Positions 20,004 through 28,316 are shown, numbered from the stretch's first letter. The stretch is 64,000 nucleotides of DNA from Pseudomonas fluorescens (GCF_902497775.2 NZ_OZ024668.1:3890326-3954325); one strand, 5' to 3'. The notes: generated from the sequence alone by a model not told the origin. Numbers and translations: made by a program.

Positions 20004-20474
20004 ATGACCCAGGTCACCAACACCCCGTACGAAGCCCTCGAAGTCGGCCAGACCGCCAGCTACAGCAAGACCGTCGAAGAACGAGACATTCAACTGTTCG
20101 CGGCGATGTCCGGTGACCACAACCCGGTGCACCTGGATGCCGAGTTCGCGGCCAAGAGCATGTTCAGGGAGCGTATCGCCCACGGTATGTTCAGTGGTGC
20201 ACTGATCAGCGCCGCGGTGGCCTGCGAGCTGCCTGGCCCGGGCACCATCTACCTGGGCCAGACCATGAGCTTCCAGAAGCCGGTCAAGTTCGGCGATACC
20301 CTGACCGTGCGCCTGGAAATCCTCGAGAAACTGCCGAAGTTCAAGGTGCGCATCGCCACCCGCGTGTTCAACCAGAACGACGAGCTGGTGGTCGACGGCG
20401 AGGCCGAAATCCTCGCCCCGCGCAAGCAGCAGACCGTCGAGCTGGTCAGCCCGCCACCGATCACCATCGGCTGA
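20004..20474 (+). CDS. phaJ4: (R)-specific enoyl-CoA hydratase, MaoC family
   Basis: The 156-residue hot-dog fold protein carries the hydratase-2 motif around residues 34-60 (SGDHNPVHLDAEFA, then RIAHGMFSGAL), with the catalytic Asp and His. PhaJ enzymes convert trans-2-enoyl-CoA from beta-oxidation into (R)-3-hydroxyacyl-CoA, the monomer for polyhydroxyalkanoate synthesis. The position beside fadD1-fadD2 and a hydrolase matches the P. putida phaJ4 locus as I remember it, hence the symbol; the chain-length preference is not provable from sequence. AAGGA precedes the start. Confidence 0.85.
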   Translation: MTQVTNTPYEALEVGQTASYSKTVEERDIQLFAAMSGDHNPVHLDAEFAAKSMFRERIAHGMFSGALISAAVACELPGPGTIYLGQTMSFQKPVKFGDTLTVRLEILEKLPKFKVRIATRVFNQNDELVVDGEAEILAPRKQQTVELVSPPPITIG

Positions 20475-20477
20475 ACC

Positions 20478-21713
20478 TCACAACTGGGCCAGGCGGCGCT
20501 CGATAAATCGCCGCTCCGGGCCCTGGCGGGTCAGCGCAAGGGCTCTGCGATAGGCTTCGCGGGCTTGATCCAGCCGGCCTAGCTGGCGGCACAATTCGGC
20601 GCGGGCCGAGTGGGCCAGGTGATAGTCCTGCAACTGGCCGCGGGCCAGAATCGCTTCCACCGCCGCCAACCCCGCCTCGGCGCCATCGCGCCGGGCCAGG
20701 GCGGCCGCGCGGTTAAGCTCGACCACCGGCGACGGCCAGTGCTGCAACAGCACATCGTACAAACCAACAATCTCTTCCCAGTCCGTTGCCTGGGCACTGG
20801 CCGCTTGCGCATGCACGGCGGCAATCGCTGCCTGCAAGCTATAGATGCCGAACTGCTGACTGCGCAGCGCCTGCTGCACCAACTGGCAGCCTTCGGCAAT
20901 CAGCTCAGGGCTCCATAGGCTGCGGTCCTGATCATCGAGCAGCACCAGCTCGCCCTGGGCATCGCTGCGCGCCTGTTGCCGCGAGGTCTGCAAAAGCATC
21001 AACGCCAGCAGGCCGAGCACCTCCGGATCGGGCAGCAATTGCTGGAGCAAGCGCCCCAGGCGGATTGCTTCATCACTCAGGTCATGGCGCATCAGGCGCT
21101 CACCTGACGACGCCGAGTAGCCTTCGTTGAACACCAGGTAGATCACCCGCAGCACACTGTCGAGACGCTCCGGCAATTCGGCCAGTGACGGCACCTGATA
21201 AGGGATTCGCGCATCACGGATCTTGGCCTTGGCCCGCACGATGCGCTGGGCGATGGTCGCCGGGCTGTGTAAAAACGCGCGGGCGATTTCTTCGGTGGTC
21301 AGGTCACAGACTTCACGCAAGGTCAGCGGCACCTGGGCATCGGCGGCCAGCGCCGGGTGACAGCAGGTGAAGATCAGGCGCAGGCGGTCGTCCTCCAGCT
21401 CTTCGTCATTCACCTGAAGCTCCTCAAGCGACTCCAGCGCCTGCATCAACTGCGTCTGGGAGCGGTCGAAACGCGCGCGCCGGCGCAGGCCATCGATCGC
21501 CTTGAAACGCCCGGTGGACACCAGCCAGGCCCTGGGGCTTGCCGGAATGCCGTCGCGCTGCCAGCGTTCCACGGCAATGAAAAACGCCTCGTGCATGGCC
21601 TCTTCGGCCAGATCGAAGTCGCCCAGCAGGCGAATCAGTGTCGCCAGGATGCGCCGCGACTCCTGACGGTACACCGCCTCCAGTTGCTCCCGTACCTGGG
21701 CAAGCGCGGCCAT
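20478..21713 (-). CDS. ECF42-type RNA polymerase sigma factor with C-terminal extension
   Basis: This 411-residue sigma factor has regions 2 and 4 in its first 180 residues (FDLAEEAMHEAFFIAVERW; TTEEIARAFLHSPATIAQRIVRAK). A 200-residue TPR-like C-terminal extension follows, with the family marks YLVFNEGYSAS and VELNRAAALARRDG. This is the ECF42 class, which has no anti-sigma factor; the C-terminal domain is needed for activity. The class is typically linked to DGPF/YciI-type proteins, and such a gene lies two genes upstream. Its ATG overlaps the stop of the SRPBCC gene by one base, so the genes form one operon read towards the sigma gene. Confidence 0.9.
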   Translation of the reverse strand: MAALAQVREQLEAVYRQESRRILATLIRLLGDFDLAEEAMHEAFFIAVERWQRDGIPASPRAWLVSTGRFKAIDGLRRRARFDRSQTQLMQALESLEELQVNDEELEDDRLRLIFTCCHPALAADAQVPLTLREVCDLTTEEIARAFLHSPATIAQRIVRAKAKIRDARIPYQVPSLAELPERLDSVLRVIYLVFNEGYSASSGERLMRHDLSDEAIRLGRLLQQLLPDPEVLGLLALMLLQTSRQQARSDAQGELVLLDDQDRSLWSPELIAEGCQLVQQALRSQQFGIYSLQAAIAAVHAQAASAQATDWEEIVGLYDVLLQHWPSPVVELNRAAALARRDGAEAGLAAVEAILARGQLQDYHLAHSARAELCRQLGRLDQAREAYRRALALTRQGPERRFIERRLAQL

Positions 21714-22204
21714 CAGTCCGGCATCTGCGTGGTCACCAGCGCTACCAGGCGATCCAGGCTCTCACTCCACCCCCGGTGAAAACCCATCTCTTCATGGGCC
21801 TGGCAATCGGCGGCACTCCAGTGCCAGGCACGGGCGCTGTACTGGGTTTTGCCGTGAACATCGTCAAAGGTCACCACGGCGGTCATGAAGGCCTTGTTCG
21901 ACGGCACCCACCCCGGCCCGAAGGCATCGGTGAAGACGATCCGCGCCGGCGGTACAATCTCCAGAAACACACCCTGATTCGGATACTCGCTGCCGTCGGG
22001 GGCACGCATCACGGTACGAAACAAGCCTCCCACCCACAGCTGCATTTCGCATTCGGGCGTAGTCATGCCGTTGGGCCCCCACCACTGGGCAAGCAGTTGC
22101 GGCTCGGTCCAGGCTCGAAACACCTTGCTGCGCGGTGCGTCGATCAGGCGCGTCAACGACAGCTCATGCTGCGCCTTGGGCTGCTCGGGGTGTAGAAGGC
22201 TCAT
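21713..22204 (-). CDS. SRPBCC (AHSA1-like) domain protein
   Basis: The 163-residue protein has the helix-grip fold of the Aha1/START-like group: ELSLTRLIDAPRSKVFRAWTE near the N-terminus, then LLAQWWGPNG and the C-terminal HEEMGFHRGWSESLDRLVAL helix. Such proteins bind hydrophobic ligands; no enzymatic activity is assured. The start is the ATG at 22204, as homology begins there. It lies between the YciI and ECF42 genes and is coupled to the latter (TGATG), so it is probably part of the regulon module controlled by that sigma factor. Confidence 0.85.
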   Translation of the reverse strand: MSLLHPEQPKAQHELSLTRLIDAPRSKVFRAWTEPQLLAQWWGPNGMTTPECEMQLWVGGLFRTVMRAPDGSEYPNQGVFLEIVPPARIVFTDAFGPGWVPSNKAFMTAVVTFDDVHGKTQYSARAWHWSAADCQAHEEMGFHRGWSESLDRLVALVTTQMPD

Positions 22205-22223
22205 CGTGTTGTTCTCCGTGGTT

Positions 22224-22568
22224 TCAGGGGTGCAACTCGCGGATCGGCCGCACCTCGACACTGCCGACCCGCGCAGCGGGAATGCCCCGGGCAATGTTCA
22301 AAGCCTCGTTGAGGTCACGCGCATCGACCAGGTAGAAGCCGGCCAGTTGCTCCTTGGTTTCAGCGAACGGGCCGTCAGTCAAGCTCATCTGCCCGCCGCG
22401 CACGCGCACGGTGGTCGCGGTCTGCACCGGTTTGAGCGCTTCGGCGGCGAGCATCCGGCCGCTGCCCTGGATCGATTCGGCATAGGCCATGCACTCGGCG
22501 TCGGCCGGGCTCTGCGGCAGGCTGTGCAGCAGACTTTCATCACAGTAGACCAGGCACAGGTATTTCAT
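22224..22568 (-). CDS. YciI-family DGPF-domain protein
   Basis: The 114-residue protein contains the diagnostic DGPF motif in SLTDGPFAETKEQLAG (about residues 64-79) and a YciI-type ferredoxin-like fold with MKYLCLVYCDE at the N-terminus. Genes of this family are characteristic partners and targets of ECF42 sigma factors. The biochemical activity is unknown. It lies 19 bases upstream of the SRPBCC gene in the same orientation. Confidence 0.88.
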   Translation of the reverse strand: MKYLCLVYCDESLLHSLPQSPADAECMAYAESIQGSGRMLAAEALKPVQTATTVRVRGGQMSLTDGPFAETKEQLAGFYLVDARDLNEALNIARGIPAARVGSVEVRPIRELHP

Positions 22569-22654
22569 TGTCGTCTCCACAGTTGGGGATACTATGGCGG
22601 CAGATCGCACCGCCTTAGAAAGCGCGATTCGGCATAACGCTCGGGGTTTTCAGC

Positions 22655-23074
22655 TCAAGGCTTGAGCGAGAACAGCGCGGCACCGGACTCCATGTCGAAC
22701 GGCGCCGACCAGTGCTCGTGAATGACCTTCCACTGCCCGTCGATGCGCTGGTAGCCAACGGTGGCGCGCATGTAGCAGCTTTCCTCTTTGTTCGGGCCGC
22801 AGCGGTTGAGCCAGTGGGCCAGGGCGAGTTCCGGGGTGGCCTGGATCTGCAATTGCTCGATTTCGAAGACCATCTCGCCGGGGCAGTGATCCATGCAGGC
22901 CTGCCAGTGGGCGCGATAGGCGGCCTTGCCCTGGAACTGCAATTGCTGGATCGCATCGAAGGCGCGAATGTTCTCGGCGTAAGGCGCGATAATGGCCTCG
23001 ACATCGCGCGAGCGCACTGCGGGAAGCCATTGTTCGATGAGTTGGCGGATTTCGGTCTCGGCGGCACTGTTCAT
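22655..23074 (-). CDS. SnoaL/NTF2-like small protein (DUF4440 type)
   Basis: The 139-residue protein has an NTF2-like cone fold. The family start EIRQLIEQWLPAVRSRDVEAI and VIAPYAEN-type region (here IIAPYAENIRAFD) are followed by VFEIEQLQIQATPELALAHW and the final GQWKVIHEHWSAPFD. Such proteins are small enzymes or ligand-binding proteins. The start at 23074 follows a GAGGACACGACC leader. It is the first gene of the presumed ECF42 operon, with 86 bases between it and the YciI gene. Confidence 0.83.
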   Translation of the reverse strand: MNSAAETEIRQLIEQWLPAVRSRDVEAIIAPYAENIRAFDAIQQLQFQGKAAYRAHWQACMDHCPGEMVFEIEQLQIQATPELALAHWLNRCGPNKEESCYMRATVGYQRIDGQWKVIHEHWSAPFDMESGAALFSLKP

Positions 23075-23287
23075 GGTCGTGTCCTCTGCGCGATCAGGCG
23101 CCGAACAACTCGGCGCGTTCACAGATGGTCGAATGGCAGTGGTTGAAATCGACAGGCTGGGGAAACTGATTTGCGAGCTTATCCATTCGCTGTGGCGCCG
23201 CTGCCAGCAGCCGCGCCACACCTAATCGATAAGCTAGCAGCCTCAAAAACCCAACCCTAGGATCACATCCGCGAAGAACCAGAAAAA

Positions 23288-23737
23288 TCAGCCCTTGGCC
23301 AAGGGCTTGAGAAAGTACACCACCCGCTCGGTTTCACTGAACCCCAGCGCCGCATGCATGGCATGACTGCTGTGGTTGTCCAGGGCGGCATCCGAGGCCA
23401 GCTCGCTGCAACCCTGGCTGACGGCCCACTGTTCGACCGCCACAATCAGCCGCCCCGCGACGCCCTGGCCTCGGGCCTGGGGCGCGACAAATACGCCTTC
23501 GAGAAAGGCCACCGGCGAGCTGTTGCTGCCATTGACGTAATCAGTGCGGATCGAGACTTCGGCAAAACCCAAGGCCCGCCCGGCGTGGTCGCGGGCCAGG
23601 AAGGCAACCAGGCGCTGGGGCTGTTCGACGATTTCGCTCACTGACTGACGGTGGTCCTCCAGTGGGCAGTCGGGCCAAAGCGCCTGGCGCAGTTCAAGCC
23701 AACCGTCTTGCTGTACATCGGTGCAGATTTCGATCAT
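23288..23737 (-). CDS. AAC(6')-I-like GNAT acetyltransferase
   Basis: The 149-residue protein matches, from memory, the chromosomal aminoglycoside 6'-N-acetyltransferase group (Acinetobacter AAC(6')-Ig style): WLELRQALWPDCP, SIRTDYVNG, SSPVAFLEGVFV, the acetyl-CoA loop QARGQGVAGRL, then ASDAALDNHSSHAMH and ETERVVYFLKPL. These blocks are present in the same order and spacing. Known relatives acetylate the 6'-amine of tobramycin, amikacin and kanamycin; whether this one does is unproven. The start at 23737 overlaps the stop of the upstream GyrI-like gene (ATGA), so the two are translated together. An earlier ATG at 23758 lies inside that gene and is less likely. Confidence 0.82.
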   Translation of the reverse strand: MIEICTDVQQDGWLELRQALWPDCPLEDHRQSVSEIVEQPQRLVAFLARDHAGRALGFAEVSIRTDYVNGSNSSPVAFLEGVFVAPQARGQGVAGRLIVAVEQWAVSQGCSELASDAALDNHSSHAMHAALGFSETERVVYFLKPLAKG

Positions 23738-24219
23738 TTGCTTTCCAGAGGTAGCCATATTTCCATCACGCTGTGGCTGTCGCTGGGGTTGAAGTCCCGG
23801 CCATAACGCTCGAACTCAGGCACGTTGGCAACGGTTTCGCCGGACACCGGCACCCAGTCCTGCCAGATAGCCTGAAAGGTGGCTTTGAGATTGTCGAGGC
23901 TACCGTGGTGCTCAAACACCGCATAACGCCGGGCCTTGAGTTCGACATGCCGGAAATCGGCAGGCAGCAGGTCAGTGCCCTGCACTTCAACCCCGGCGAT
24001 ATAGTCGAAATTGCCTTTGCCATCACCGTTGCAACACACCCCGTAGGTTTCCCCGCCCACCTGACCGGGTACTCGGCCTATGTGCTGCTCGAAGCGTTGC
24101 CAGAGGGTGGGGATCTGCTGGAGGGTGGCCTGGCTATAGCGCTCACCAAGTCCTGCAACCGTGAAAGCAAGCCGGTCTTCAAAACGCGCGGGTTTGATCG
24201 GGGGAGTCTGCAGAGTCAT
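23734..24219 (-). CDS. GyrI-like small-molecule-binding domain protein
   Basis: The 161-residue protein is a stand-alone effector-binding domain of the GyrI/AraC-E type: two SHS2-like repeats with FTVAGLGERYS near the start, YIAGVEVQG in the middle and FERYGRDFNPSDSHSVMEIWLPLE at the end. The acidic residue of the C-terminal strand (VMEIWLPL) is the usual ligand-contacting glutamate. Such domains bind amphipathic cations or toxins and some members hydrolyse reactive compounds. It is coupled to the acetyltransferase gene downstream. Confidence 0.84.
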   Translation of the reverse strand: MTLQTPPIKPARFEDRLAFTVAGLGERYSQATLQQIPTLWQRFEQHIGRVPGQVGGETYGVCCNGDGKGNFDYIAGVEVQGTDLLPADFRHVELKARRYAVFEHHGSLDNLKATFQAIWQDWVPVSGETVANVPEFERYGRDFNPSDSHSVMEIWLPLESK

Positions 24220-24327
24220 GTCCTTTGCCTCGTTCGCCAGGGGAATGGGCACAGTCCATCCGTGCCGACCGATAGAGTAGCGGCAATTATCCATTCGCGG
24301 AATCTGCTCGGGGGCCCGCCCCAATCG

Positions 24328-24349
24328 AAAAGAGCCCCTTGCGGGGCCC
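24328..24349 (-). terminator. hairpin terminator after the small basic protein gene
   Basis: On the minus strand, GGGCCCC-GCAA-GGGGCTC forms a seven-base-pair stem (one G-T pair) with a GCAA tetraloop and is followed by TTTT. It stands seven bases after the stop codon at 24356. Confidence 0.8.
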
Positions 24350-24355
24350 TTGGCC

Positions 24356-24469
24356 TTATTGCGGAAGAAAATTGTCGCCGGAGCGTTTCGCGCGTTTGGC
24401 GGCGTGTTTTTCCTTGGCGGTTTTCAATGGTTTTTTCTTCGTCATCTTTTTCGCATCCAGACCTTTCAT
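24356..24469 (-). CDS. small very basic protein, 37 residues
   Basis: A 37-residue frame starts MKGLDAKKMTKKKPLKTAKE and ends RSGDNFLPQ, with more than one third Lys/Arg. A strong ribosome site (GGAGGAT seven bases before the ATG) and a hairpin terminator directly after the stop make it a convincing gene in spite of its size. It could bind nucleic acid or the ribosome, but no function is known to me. It is flanked by the LysE gene upstream and the GyrI-like gene downstream on the same strand. Confidence 0.75.
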   Translation of the reverse strand: MKGLDAKKMTKKKPLKTAKEKHAAKRAKRSGDNFLPQ

Positions 24470-24517
24470 CGAAGATCCTCCTGCCTGACGGCACCTGCGC
24501 ACCGGTGTCTGGAATCA

Positions 24518-25177
24518 TTATAGACCCGGGGTGGCCGCAGGCACGGCGAGGATGAACTCGCGGTAGCCGGAAAGGATCACGTAGCCGGCAAAATAACAGA
24601 AGATACCTGCCGACAGCAGGTACGACCAGGTCAGCAAGCGGTCGCCCAACAACCGCCCGCCATGGCTGGCAAGGCCGCACAACGACAGGCACCAGATCAG
24701 TCCGGCGGCAAAAAAACCGCTAAGAAACAGCCCGGCCTCAAGCAGACTGCCGCCCCCTGAACGGGAAATCAGCACCCCGCCGACTGCAGCGAACCAGAGG
24801 ATGGCGCTGGGCGAGGACATGGCCAGGAAGATCCCGCGCATGAACTCGCGCCAGCCCGACTCGATCACCACCTCGCCACGCGTCTCCAGGTGCGCGTTGC
24901 CGCGCAGCGCCGCCAGCAGCATCTTGATGGCAAACCACACCAGCAACACCGACCCGCCGAGCCACAGCACCCAGCGCACTGTTTCAAATTGCAGCAGCAC
25001 GGTCATCCCGGCCAATGCCGCAATGGCATACAACAGGTCACCGACACAGGTACCCAGCCCCAGCCAGAAACCCTGCAAAAAACCCCGCTGCATGGCCAGG
25101 GTGATCATGGCGATATTGGCAATGCCGATATCCAGGCACAGCGACAAACTCAGCAGAAATCCGTTTGAAAAAGGCAT
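24518..25177 (-). CDS. LysE-family amino-acid exporter
   Basis: The 219-residue protein has about six hydrophobic helices in the LysE/RhtB arrangement. An N-terminal helix is followed by GFLQGFWLGLGTCVGDLLYAI, a charged cytoplasmic loop (ETRGEVVIESGWREF) and SPSAILWFAAVGG, the conserved proline-containing helix. LysE proteins export amino acids or small metabolites by proton exchange. The substrate is unknown. No regulator gene is adjacent. Confidence 0.85.
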   Translation of the reverse strand: MPFSNGFLLSLSLCLDIGIANIAMITLAMQRGFLQGFWLGLGTCVGDLLYAIAALAGMTVLLQFETVRWVLWLGGSVLLVWFAIKMLLAALRGNAHLETRGEVVIESGWREFMRGIFLAMSSPSAILWFAAVGGVLISRSGGGSLLEAGLFLSGFFAAGLIWCLSLCGLASHGGRLLGDRLLTWSYLLSAGIFCYFAGYVILSGYREFILAVPAATPGL

Positions 25178-25299
25178 CGACGTTCCGTAACCGCGGTTGA
25201 AGGCAGGCGCTATTAAAACGGTTTTCTGCTGGGCTGTATTGGAAGAAACTGCCTTTACTCAGGATTGTCATTTTTATCAGCCGACCAATTCAGGATTTT

Positions 25300-26256
25300 T
25301 CAATCACCCGCCAATACCTGCGCATACCGCTGCCGATCAACATTCGCCCCACTAAGAATCACCGCCACCTTACGCCCCTGCTGGCGCTCGCGCTCCAGGA
25401 TCAGTGCGGCGAGCCCGGCAGCACCTGCGCCTTCGGCGGTATTGTGGGTGTCTTCGTGGTAGATGCGCATGGCCTGGGCCACTTCTTCGTCGCTGACGCG
25501 CACGATGCGCGCGGCGTGCTGACGGATGATTTCGAAGGCTTCGGGCAACGGCATGCGGCAGGCCATGCCGTCGGCAAAGGTATTGGCCGTGGCGGTGGTG
25601 ACGATGCGCCCCTGCTCCAGGCTCTGGGCAAAAGCATCGGCAGCGCTGGACACCACGCCAACGATCTCGGTACGCAGGCCAAGCAGGTTGCGCGCCTGGA
25701 TCAGGCCGCAAATCCCCGAGCCCATGCCGATCGGCACATACACGCAATCGAGCGCATGCACCGCCTCCAGCAGCTCCAGCGCATAGGTGGCGACGCCGCG
25801 GATCAACTCGGGGTGAAACGGCGGGACACTCTCGTAACCGTGTAACTGGGCCAGGCGTGCGGCCTCTTCGCGGGACTGGTCAAAATCGGCGCCGTGCTCG
25901 ACCAGTTGCGCGCCAAGGGCACGCATTGCCGCGTTCTTCTCCAGCGAGTTGCCCTCAGGCACCACGATGATGATCGGCAACCCGGCATTGCGCGCAGCCA
26001 GGGCCATGCTTTGGCCGTGGTTGCCACGGGTCGCGGTGACCAGGCCGCGCACCGTCGGCTTTTGCCCCAGCAACCACTGCACATACATCAGCCCGCCGCG
26101 CACCTTGAAAGCGCCGGTCGGGGCGTGGTTTTCATGCTTGACCCAGACCTCGCACCCCAGCCGCTCGGCCAGGCGTGGCCAGGCATATTGCGCAGTGGCG
26201 GGTACGCTGGCATGAACCAGGCGGGCAGCTTCGCGCAGGGCAGGTAGGTCAAACAT
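25300..26256 (-). CDS. PLP-dependent threonine/hydroxy-amino-acid dehydratase
   Basis: The 318-residue fold-type II PLP enzyme has the lysine motif HAPTGAFKVRGG (about residue 50), the phosphate/asparagine loop TRGNHGQSMA and the glycine-rich GMGSGICG. It resembles catabolic threonine dehydratases and ectoine-utilisation EutB, and lacks the regulatory ACT domains of biosynthetic IlvA. It would deaminate threonine, serine or a 3-hydroxy amino acid. The divergent gene 87 bases away encodes a MocR regulator, the usual partner of PLP enzymes in amino-acid catabolism. Confidence 0.85.
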   Translation of the reverse strand: MFDLPALREAARLVHASVPATAQYAWPRLAERLGCEVWVKHENHAPTGAFKVRGGLMYVQWLLGQKPTVRGLVTATRGNHGQSMALAARNAGLPIIIVVPEGNSLEKNAAMRALGAQLVEHGADFDQSREEAARLAQLHGYESVPPFHPELIRGVATYALELLEAVHALDCVYVPIGMGSGICGLIQARNLLGLRTEIVGVVSSAADAFAQSLEQGRIVTTATANTFADGMACRMPLPEAFEIIRQHAARIVRVSDEEVAQAMRIYHEDTHNTAEGAGAAGLAALILERERQQGRKVAVILSGANVDRQRYAQVLAGD

Positions 26257-26343
26257 GGAGCACCTCGGCAGGATCGGATTTGACCTGATCCTAGTCGCCG
26301 CGCATTGTATGGGTAAATTCCTATATTGCATGGCCAACAATAA

Positions 26344-27687
26344 ATGTGGACCCCTACCCTTACCGAGGATGCCCAGCCGCGCTACCTGGCCCTGGTCGAT
26401 GCGATTGCCACCGCCATCGAGCGCGGCGAGCTGAAGGTCGGCGAGCGTCTGCCGCCACAACGGCGCCTGGCCTGGAACCTGGGGCTGAACCCCAGCACCA
26501 CCCAGCAGGCCTACCGCGAGGCGGCGGCGCGGCACCTGGTGTCCGGTGAAGTCGGGCGTGGCACCTATGTGCTGGCTGGCAGCAAAGAGGCCACGCTGTT
26601 TCGCCTCAAGCAGCGTGACGTGCAATCGAGCCTGATCGACCTGTCGACCAACGTGCCGGTGATCGACCCGGCCAACCGTGACAGCGAAAACACCTTGCAG
26701 GCGCTGCTGCAGGAGAGGCTGGCTGGCTGCCTGGATCACTACCTGAGCGCCGAAGAGTTGCTGCGCGGCCGCATACACGGCGCCGCCTGGCTGGGCAATC
26801 GCGGCTTGCAACTGAGCGACCACCAACTGCTGCTGTGCGGCGGCGCCCAGCAGGGCTTGTTCACCGTGTTGCTATCGTTGTCCCAGCCGGGCGACGCGGT
26901 GCTGGTCGAAGCCCTCACCGCGCCCGGTATCAAGGCCGCCTGCCGGCAATTGCGCCTGCCACTGCATGGCATCGCCCTGGACGATCAGGGCATTGTCCCG
27001 GATGACCTTGATCGGGTCGCCCGTGCCACTGGCGCCCGCGTCATGGTGCTGACCCCAAGCCTGCACAACCCTACCGGCGCGTGCATGGGCAGCGCCCGCC
27101 AGCAGGCGATTGCCGAGGTGGTCAAGCGCCATGACTTACTGGTGATCGAAGATGATGTCTACGGCGCACTGACTGACCAGCCGCCGCTGTGGCCGCTGCT
27201 CGGGCACCGTGGCCTGTTGATCAGCAGCCTGTCGAAAACCGTTGGCGCCGGCCTGCGCCTGGGCTGGATCGTGGCTGATCCGGCATTGCTGGAGCAGATC
27301 GACCCCCATGCCCAAGCCACTCACTGGCAGATATCGCCACTGAACCTGCAGATCGCCTGTCGCTGGATTGCCGACGGCACCGCACAAAAGCGTCTGGCCT
27401 GGCAACGCGAGGAAGTCCGCCAGCGTTGGCGCCTGGCCTGCAGGATTCTGGGCAAGCACCTGGTCAATCACCGCCAGCCTTCGCCACACATCTGGGTCAA
27501 GGCCGGGCTCAACGCTGCCCGCCTGACCTTGGCCTGCCGGGCCAATGGCGTGGCGGTGGTGCCAGGCGAGGTGTTCGCGGTAAAACAGCATGACCTGGCG
27601 GCGATCCGCATCAGTCTGTCGGCCGCTGGCAGCCGTGCCGAACTCAAGCACGCACTGGAACAAGTGATCAAGGCGCTGGAGGCCTGA
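26344..27687 (+). CDS. MocR-family regulator (GntR domain fused to aminotransferase-like domain)
   Basis: The 447-residue protein joins an N-terminal winged helix-turn-helix (about residues 10-80, IERGELKVGERLPPQRRLAW) to a fold-type I aminotransferase-like domain with the PLP lysine in SSLSKTVGAGLRLGW (about residue 300) and HNPTGACM. MocR proteins sense PLP or PLP-amino-acid adducts and usually control a divergent or nearby gene. The adjoining dehydratase is the obvious target. The gene overlaps the following glycosylase gene by one base (TGATG). Confidence 0.9.
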   Translation: MWTPTLTEDAQPRYLALVDAIATAIERGELKVGERLPPQRRLAWNLGLNPSTTQQAYREAAARHLVSGEVGRGTYVLAGSKEATLFRLKQRDVQSSLIDLSTNVPVIDPANRDSENTLQALLQERLAGCLDHYLSAEELLRGRIHGAAWLGNRGLQLSDHQLLLCGGAQQGLFTVLLSLSQPGDAVLVEALTAPGIKAACRQLRLPLHGIALDDQGIVPDDLDRVARATGARVMVLTPSLHNPTGACMGSARQQAIAEVVKRHDLLVIEDDVYGALTDQPPLWPLLGHRGLLISSLSKTVGAGLRLGWIVADPALLEQIDPHAQATHWQISPLNLQIACRWIADGTAQKRLAWQREEVRQRWRLACRILGKHLVNHRQPSPHIWVKAGLNAARLTLACRANGVAVVPGEVFAVKQHDLAAIRISLSAAGSRAELKHALEQVIKALEA

Positions 27688-28316
27688 TGAGCACGCACGC
27701 GTTGTATACAGAGGCACAAACCTACCTTGCCGCACTGGACCCGCAGTGGGCCGCGCACATCGAGGCGGTTGGCCCTTGCCTGCATCAACCCAAACCCTCC
27801 CGCGACCCGTATCAGGCACTGGTACGGGCCATCGCCTACCAGCAACTGCATGCCAAGGCCGGTGATGCAATTCTCGCGCGCTTCCTGGCGTTGTACCCGG
27901 GCAGCGCGTTTCCCAGCCCCGAGCAGGTGCTGGCGACCAGCCCGGAGCAATTGCGCGCTTGCGGCTTCTCGGCAAGCAAACTGGCAACCATCCAGGGCAT
28001 CGCCCAGGCGCGGGTCGAAGGGCTGGTGCCGGAGTATCAACAAGCCGTGGTACTGGAAGACGAAGCGCTGATCGAGCGCCTGGTCAGCCTGCGCGGCGTA
28101 GGCCGCTGGACCGTGGAGATGCTGCTGATCTACACCCTGCAGCGCATGGACATCCTGCCGGCCGACGACTTCGGTGTGCGCGAGGGCTACCGCCGCCTGC
28201 AAGGCCTGGAAACTCAGCCGACGCGCCGGCAGATGATCGACCTGGGCAAGCACTGGAGCCCCTACCGCACCGTGGCCGCCTGGTACCTGTGGCGGGTACC
28301 GGCCAGGCGAGTTTGA
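27687..28316 (+). CDS. alkA: DNA-3-methyladenine glycosylase II (AlkA family)
   Basis: The 209-residue HhH-GPD protein has the helix-hairpin-helix VSLRGVGRWTVEMLL (about residues 133-147) and the catalytic aspartate in LPADDFGVREGYRR. It removes 3-methyladenine and other alkylated bases from DNA. It is a short form lacking the N-terminal beta-domain of E. coli AlkA. It is followed by ada after 76 bases, giving an alkylation-repair pair, while its start is coupled to the upstream MocR gene. Confidence 0.88.
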   Translation: MSTHALYTEAQTYLAALDPQWAAHIEAVGPCLHQPKPSRDPYQALVRAIAYQQLHAKAGDAILARFLALYPGSAFPSPEQVLATSPEQLRACGFSASKLATIQGIAQARVEGLVPEYQQAVVLEDEALIERLVSLRGVGRWTVEMLLIYTLQRMDILPADDFGVREGYRRLQGLETQPTRRQMIDLGKHWSPYRTVAAWYLWRVPARRV

